From Kiloniellales bacterium (GTDB taxonomy: Bacteria; Pseudomonadota; Alphaproteobacteria; Kiloniellales; JAKSBE01): a stretch of DNA of 21,301 nucleotides. Position numbers and translations under genes: made by a program. The stretch lies in the NCBI GenBank assembly GCA_030067055.1, contig JASJAL010000018.1, positions 1-21,301 on the forward strand. Reading direction: 5' to 3'. The notes under the pieces were generated by a model. The model saw only the letters and a list, made by a program, of their open reading frames with translations. It did not search any database and was not told the DNA's origin. Shown here in pieces: positions 17,407-21,301 of this stretch (the first letter of the stretch is position 1; each line of letters starts with the position of its first letter).

Positions 17407-18508
17407 CCTGAGCCTCCGCGGTCAGGAAGGCGCGTTGCGCAGCCAGGTCTTCCGGCAATTCGGCATAGAGGTGATCGAAGAGGCTCTCCGGCGGTTGCGG
17501 CGGCGTCGCCAGGTAGGCCGCGGTCGCCGCCTCGACCTCCTCGGCGCAGGCTTCAATCAGAGCCTCTTCGTCGGCTTTGGTCCAGCGACCGGCCTCGGTC
17601 AGATAGACTCGCAACCGGGCGATCGGCTCTTCCTTCCAGCGAGCGCTTACTTCCTCGTCGCTGCGATAGCGGGTTGCATCGTCAACCGTCGTGTGATCGC
17701 CCAGTCGATAGGTCAAGGCCTCGATCAGATGCGGCCCACCACCTCGTCGCGCCTTGTCCAGCGCCGCGCCGACCCGGGCCCGGACCGCGACGACGTCGTT
17801 GCCGTCCACTTGCTCGCCCACGAAGCCGGCGGCGACCGCCTTTTGCGCCAGCGTTGCCGTACTCGTTTGCTTACTGCGCGGGACCGAGATTGCCCACTGG
17901 TTGTTGTTCACAACGAAGACCACGGGCAGCATCCAGACGCCGGCCAGGTTCATTGCCTCGTAGACGTCGCCTCTCGAGGTCGCCCCGTCGCCGAGGATGC
18001 AGACCGCGACCCGGGCCTCGCCGCGCAGCTTGAAGGCAAGCGCTACGCCGGCGGCGTGAGGGGCGTGGGTCCCGACCGGGATGCAGACCGGGAAGTCCTC
18101 GCGCGGGCCGGCGAAGTCGCTGCCCCGCTCGTCCCCGCCCCAGTAAAGCAGCAGTTCAGTAAGGGTGACGCCGCGCAGCATCTGCGCCGCATGTTCCCGG
18201 AACGACGGCAGCAGTACGTCCTCGGGCGTCATGGCCGCCGCAACACCGACCCCGACGGCTTCCTGGCCGAGGCAAGAGGCATAGGTACCGAGGCGACCGG
18301 TGCGCTGCAGGGAGACAGCCTTTTGATCGAAGGTTCGGGCCCGCACCATGGCGCGGTAGAGCAACTTCAAGGCCTCGGGATCCTGTTCCAAATCGGGCAA
18401 GTCCCTCTTGGCCTTGCCGTCGGGATCGATCAGCCTGGTGTAGGGAATCTTCAACCCTGCCAGCGGATCTTCGTCTTCAGCACAATCCAAGACCTCATCC
18501 CACTCCAA
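17399..18508 (-). CDS. 2-oxoacid dehydrogenase E1 component, alpha subunit
   Basis: This is the alpha subunit of the thiamine diphosphate-dependent E1 enzyme, 369 residues. The cofactor motif is GDGATSRGDVYEAMN (173-187) ending in NNNQWAIS (201-208). TGRLGTYASCLGQEAVGVG (70-88) and YRLGDHTTVDDATRYR (267-282, the conserved loop) are typical of the branched-chain/pyruvate class. The start is uncertain. A stop lies two codons upstream of TTG 18508, no in-frame ATG exists before residue 54, and the region before FDQKAVSLQRTG looks like normal family sequence, so TTG is used here. No strong ribosome site is visible. It begins 28 bases after the acyl-CoA synthetase stop. Confidence 0.9.
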   Translation of the reverse strand: MEWDEVLDCAEDEDPLAGLKIPYTRLIDPDGKAKRDLPDLEQDPEALKLLYRAMVRARTFDQKAVSLQRTGRLGTYASCLGQEAVGVGVAAAMTPEDVLLPSFREHAAQMLRGVTLTELLLYWGGDERGSDFAGPREDFPVCIPVGTHAPHAAGVALAFKLRGEARVAVCILGDGATSRGDVYEAMNLAGVWMLPVVFVVNNNQWAISVPRSKQTSTATLAQKAVAAGFVGEQVDGNDVVAVRARVGAALDKARRGGGPHLIEALTYRLGDHTTVDDATRYRSDEEVSARWKEEPIARLRVYLTEAGRWTKADEEALIEACAEEVEAATAAYLATPPQPPESLFDHLYAELPEDLAAQRAFLTAEAQDD

Positions 18509-18536
18509 GGTTCAGCCGATACCTTGCTCGAGGCCC

Positions 18537-20294
18537 TCACTGTTTTGCCTGAAGGCCCAGTTCCTCCGCCATCTGCTGGCGCATTACGAACTTCTGGATC
18601 TTACCGGTGACGGTCATCGGAAAGCCCTCAACGAACCTAATGTACCGCGGAATCTTGAAGTGAGCGATCTTGCCCCGGCAGAAGTCACGGATCTCCTCCT
18701 CGGTCGCGCTCTCACCCTGGTGCAGTTTGATCCAGGCGCAGAGCTCCTCGCCATACTTGGGATCGGGGACGCCGATGATCTGGACGTCTTCGATTTTGGG
18801 ATGGGTGTAGAGGAACTCTTCGATTTCGCGCGGGAAGATGTTCTCGCCACCGCGAATCACCATGTCCTTGATCCGCCCGACGATCTGGCAATAGCCCTCT
18901 TCGTCGATTGTCGCGATGTCACCGCTGGCGATCCAATGCGCCTCATCGATGGCCTTCCTGGTCCGCTCGGGATCGTTCCAGTAGCCAAGCATGACGCAGT
19001 AACCCCGGGTGAGCAGCTCGCCCGGCTCACCGCGCGGCACGATGCGCCCTTCGGCGTCGACGATCTTGACCTCGGTGTGCGGGAGGACCCGGCCGACCGT
19101 GGTGACTCGTCGTTCCAGCGGATCGTCGACCGAGGTCTCGAAGCTGACCGGTCCGGTCTCGGTCATGCCGTAGGCGATGGTGATCTGGTCCAGGTGCATC
19201 TCAGTCATGACCCGCTTCATCAGCTCGACCGGGCAAGGCGCGCCGGCCATGATCCCGGTCCGCAGGCTGCTCATATCGAAGTCCCTGAAGTCCGGGTGGT
19301 CGAGCTCGGCAATGAACATGGTGGGCACGCCGTGCAAGGCGGTACAGCGCTCCTTCTCCACCGTTTCGAGCGTGGCTCGGGCGTCGAAACCTTCGGAGGG
19401 ATAGATCATGGCCGCGCCGTGGGTGACACAGACCAAGCTTCCGAGCACCATCCCGAAGCAGTGGTACATGGGCACCGGGATGCAAAGTCGGTCTAACTCG
19501 GTCAGTCGCATGTCCTCGGCCACGAAGAATGCGTTGTTCAGGATGTTGTGGTGGCTCAGAGTCGAGGCCTTGGGCGCCCCGGTGGTACCGCTCGTGAACT
19601 GGATGTTGATGGGATCGTCGAACTGCAGTTCGCAGGCCAACTCCCCAAGGCGGGCCCTCTCCGCCTCGCGACCCAACCCGGCGATCTCATCGAAACTGAG
19701 CATGCCCGGCGAAGGCTCGCCACCGAGGCGAATCAAGATTCTGAGCGAGGGAACCGCCGCGCACTGCAGGTGGCCAGGCTCGCTGTCCGTCACCTCGGGC
19801 AGGAGTTCGCCCAGCATGTCGATGTAGTTGCTCGCCTTGAAGGTCGGCGCGATGATCAGCGCGGCACAGCCCACAGTGTTGAGGGCGTACTCCAACTCCG
19901 GCAGGCGGTAGGCCGGGTTGATGTTGACCAGGACCAGGCCCGCCTTGGCGGTCGCGAACTGGGTGATCAGCCACTCGGCGTTGTTCGGCGACCAGATTCC
20001 GATGCGCTCGCCCGGCTCTAATCCCAAGGCGATCAGACCCGCGGCCAGAGCATCGACACGCTCCTTAAGCTCTCGAAAGGACCAGCGAACGCCCTGGTGG
20101 CAGACGACCAAGGCCTCCCGATCGGCCCAACGTGCCGCTGCCTCGTCGAAGAAGACGCCGATGGACTTGCCGATCAGGGGGACCAAGCTCGCGCCGTGAA
20201 CGTAGCTTGGCTGGCCGACCAGCGACGGCGCGGGCGCGCCGCCCTTTCGGTGGCTGTCGCTCTTGCTCTCGGAATGCTTCGCGGTCACAGCCAT
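18537..20294 (-). CDS. AMP-forming acyl-CoA synthetase
   Basis: This 585-residue ligase joins a carboxylic acid to CoA through an acyl-AMP intermediate. It has the adenylate motif [11 protein letters not shown] (234-244), YGMTETGP (375-382), [11 protein letters not shown] (458-468), the hinge [20 protein letters not shown] (473-492) and catalytic Lys565 in TVTGKIQKF. It resembles medium/long or branched fatty acyl-CoA synthetases more than acetyl-CoA synthetase. It is the first gene of the operon, followed after 28 bases by E1-alpha. In this setting it could activate short branched acids to the same acyl-CoA pool that the dehydrogenase complex makes. The ATG at 20294 has only a modest ribosome site. 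The acid substrate is unknown. Confidence 0.93.
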   Translation of the reverse strand: MAVTAKHSESKSDSHRKGGAPAPSLVGQPSYVHGASLVPLIGKSIGVFFDEAAARWADREALVVCHQGVRWSFRELKERVDALAAGLIALGLEPGERIGIWSPNNAEWLITQFATAKAGLVLVNINPAYRLPELEYALNTVGCAALIIAPTFKASNYIDMLGELLPEVTDSEPGHLQCAAVPSLRILIRLGGEPSPGMLSFDEIAGLGREAERARLGELACELQFDDPINIQFTSGTTGAPKASTLSHHNILNNAFFVAEDMRLTELDRLCIPVPMYHCFGMVLGSLVCVTHGAAMIYPSEGFDARATLETVEKERCTALHGVPTMFIAELDHPDFRDFDMSSLRTGIMAGAPCPVELMKRVMTEMHLDQITIAYGMTETGPVSFETSVDDPLERRVTTVGRVLPHTEVKIVDAEGRIVPRGEPGELLTRGYCVMLGYWNDPERTRKAIDEAHWIASGDIATIDEEGYCQIVGRIKDMVIRGGENIFPREIEEFLYTHPKIEDVQIIGVPDPKYGEELCAWIKLHQGESATEEEIRDFCRGKIAHFKIPRYIRFVEGFPMTVTGKIQKFVMRQQMAEELGLQAKQ

Positions 20295-20371
20295 GCGGTG
20301 TCATTCCGCTTTTTCTGCCGAACCTCAACAAGCGCACTGGCGCGCGAGTGACGACGGTCCAGTATCCGAGA

Positions 20372-20377
20372 GTCATA
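20372..20377 (-). promoter_or_regulatory. Candidate -10 element for the acyl-CoA synthetase operon
   Basis: On the - strand the hexamer TATGAC lies 22 bases after the end of the FNR/FixK box. That is the spacing of a class II activator-dependent promoter, with the box centred near -41.5. It matches TATAAT at 4 of 6 positions. A transcript from here would have a leader of roughly 70 bases before ATG 20294. Confidence 0.5.
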
Positions 20378-20399
20378 GTCCTCCAGAGGCAGTCGTCAC

Positions 20400-20413
20400 T
20401 TGATCTGCATCAA
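20400..20413. promoter_or_regulatory. Perfect FNR/FixK-type operator
   Basis: TTGATCTGCATCAA is an exact match to TTGAT-N4-ATCAA, the site bound by FNR, FnrL, DNR and FixK regulators that respond to low oxygen or nitric oxide. It lies in the 165-bp gap between divergent genes. The - strand side has a well-placed -10 hexamer. For capA the box ends 46 bases before the ATG and no good -10 is seen at the matching distance. Confidence 0.85.
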
Positions 20414-20459
20414 CCGGTTTTTGAGGCACAGCAGACACGATCCTGGTTGTGAGGACCGA

Positions 20460-21301
20460 ATGGCCGTGGCGGAAGCGATAACAGCTGGATCATCGGGTGA
20501 TGGGGCGACGATCTGCCTGTTCCTTTGCGGCGACGTCATGACCGGCCGCGGCATCGATCAGGCACTTCCGAATCCCGGCGACCCGCGGATCTGTGAGCCC
20601 TGCCTGACCTCGGCCAGGGACTATGTGGCTCTGGCGGAGCAACGCTGCGGCCCCATCTCGCTGCCGCTCGGCTTCTCTGAGATTTGGGGCGACGCCCTCG
20701 ATGAGCTAAAGCTTGCGGCCCCGGACCTGCGCATCGTCAACCTGGAGACCGCTGTCACTCGCAGCGAGGACTGCAGCGACAAGGGGATCAGCTACCGAAT
20801 GAGCCCTGCAAACCTCCCTTGCCTGACGGCGGCGGGAATTGACTGCTGCGCCCTGGCCAACAACCACGTTCTCGACTGGGGTCGGGCCGGGCTGATCGAG
20901 ACCCTGGAGAGCCTCGACCGGGCTAGAATCAAATGCGCCGGTGCCGGGCGCGACGGCCACGAGGCCGAGGCGCCGGCGGTTCTGCCCGTTCCGGGAAAAG
21001 GGCGGGTACTGGTTTTCGCCTTTGGTCATGGCAGCAGCGGTATCCCTCCGGACTGGGCCGCCACCGAGGCGCGGCCGGGAATCAACCTATTGCCGGACCT
21101 GTCGGATGCCAGCCTCGAGGAAATCGCGGCTTCCGTGAAGGCACACAAAGGGCCAGGCGACCTCGTTGTCGTCTCCGTCCACTGGGGGCCAAACTGGGGC
21201 TACGAGATCCCTGCCGCGCAACGCACCTTCGCTCGGGGCCTGATCGAAGCCGGCGTTGACATCGTCCACGGCCATTCCGCGCATCACGTGAAGGGCATCG
21301 A
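20460..21301 (+). CDS. CapA-family protein (metallophosphatase-like), 5' part
   Basis: The frame is open from ATG 20460 to the window edge (280 codons), with GAGG at 20451-20454. Motifs are FLCGDVMTGRGID (metal-binding Asp25), LRIVNLETAVT, LANNHVLDWG, VVSVHWGPNWGYE and, at the edge, GVDIVHGHSAHHVKGI. This is the ordered signature of the PGA_cap/CapA family, named after capsule poly-gamma-glutamate synthesis in Bacillus, with a calcineurin-like metallophosphatase fold. No signal peptide or membrane anchor is seen at the N-terminus, unlike Bacillus CapA, so a cytoplasmic enzyme of unknown role is likely. No capB or capC is nearby within the window. It is divergent from the acyl-CoA synthetase operon across an FNR box. 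The C-terminus is missing because the window ends. Confidence 0.88.
   Translation, partial: MAVAEAITAGSSGDGATICLFLCGDVMTGRGIDQALPNPGDPRICEPCLTSARDYVALAEQRCGPISLPLGFSEIWGDALDELKLAAPDLRIVNLETAVTRSEDCSDKGISYRMSPANLPCLTAAGIDCCALANNHVLDWGRAGLIETLESLDRARIKCAGAGRDGHEAEAPAVLPVPGKGRVLVFAFGHGSSGIPPDWAATEARPGINLLPDLSDASLEEIAASVKAHKGPGDLVVVSVHWGPNWGYEIPAAQRTFARGLIEAGVDIVHGHSAHHVKGI

Noticed and set aside
16279..18033. 584-codon + strand open frame across E1-beta/E1-alpha
   Set aside because: It is antisense to well-recognised E1 genes, and its C-terminal part is Arg/Pro/Ser low-complexity sequence.

Overview
The window is GC-rich, tightly packed DNA from a Gram-negative bacterium. An alphaproteobacterium of the Rhodospirillales type is the best guess, because it has a CMP-KDO synthetase (LPS), a PuuD-type urate hydroxylase, FixK/FNR-type operator sequences and a branched-chain-type 2-oxoacid dehydrogenase of the kind common there. 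The placement is inferred from gene content and codon style only. No rRNA, tRNA or CRISPR array is visible, and no gene-free stretch exceeds 300 bases.

Region 1 (1-3944, + strand) is a purine uptake and degradation operon. It holds the end of an ABC permease, a Tat-exported BMP-family binding protein, a membrane urate hydroxylase with a fused cytochrome c domain (puuD), and guanine deaminase (guaD). A strong 15-bp interrupted stem-loop lies between the binding protein and puuD.

Region 2 (4044-8973) is an uncommon set. It contains a TPR protein with a C-terminal 2OG-Fe(II) dioxygenase-like domain, kdsB on the opposite strand, a TPR protein with a glycosyltransferase-like C-terminus, and a translationally coupled stand-alone 2OG-Fe(II) dioxygenase-like protein. 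The TPR/oxygenase/transferase genes look like a protein or glycan modification module of unknown substrate.

Region 3 (about 9110-10666) is an apparently intact IS5-superfamily insertion sequence with an uninterrupted transposase and imperfect terminal inverted repeats. It sits between two converging gene groups.

Region 4 (10748-14127) is a membrane stress and respiration group. On the - strand it has a DUF2267 protein, a lipoprotein-like cytochrome c and an accessory FtsH protease. A second small periplasmic cytochrome c is divergent on the + strand. The shared promoter region holds a FixK-like palindrome (13698-13711).

Region 5 (14204-20294, - strand) is one five-gene operon: acyl-CoA synthetase, E1-alpha, E1-beta and E2 of a 2-oxoacid dehydrogenase, then a Leu/Glu/Phe/Val-type dehydrogenase. 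It reads as a route from a branched-chain amino acid to the 2-oxoacid to the acyl-CoA. A capA-like gene runs off the right edge, divergent from it. The 165-bp gap holds a perfect FNR/FixK box (20400-20413), with a -10-like hexamer spaced for activation of the catabolic operon. Regions 4 and 5 therefore look like one low-oxygen regulon joining respiration, membrane proteolysis and acyl-CoA metabolism. This is the most interesting hypothesis in the window.
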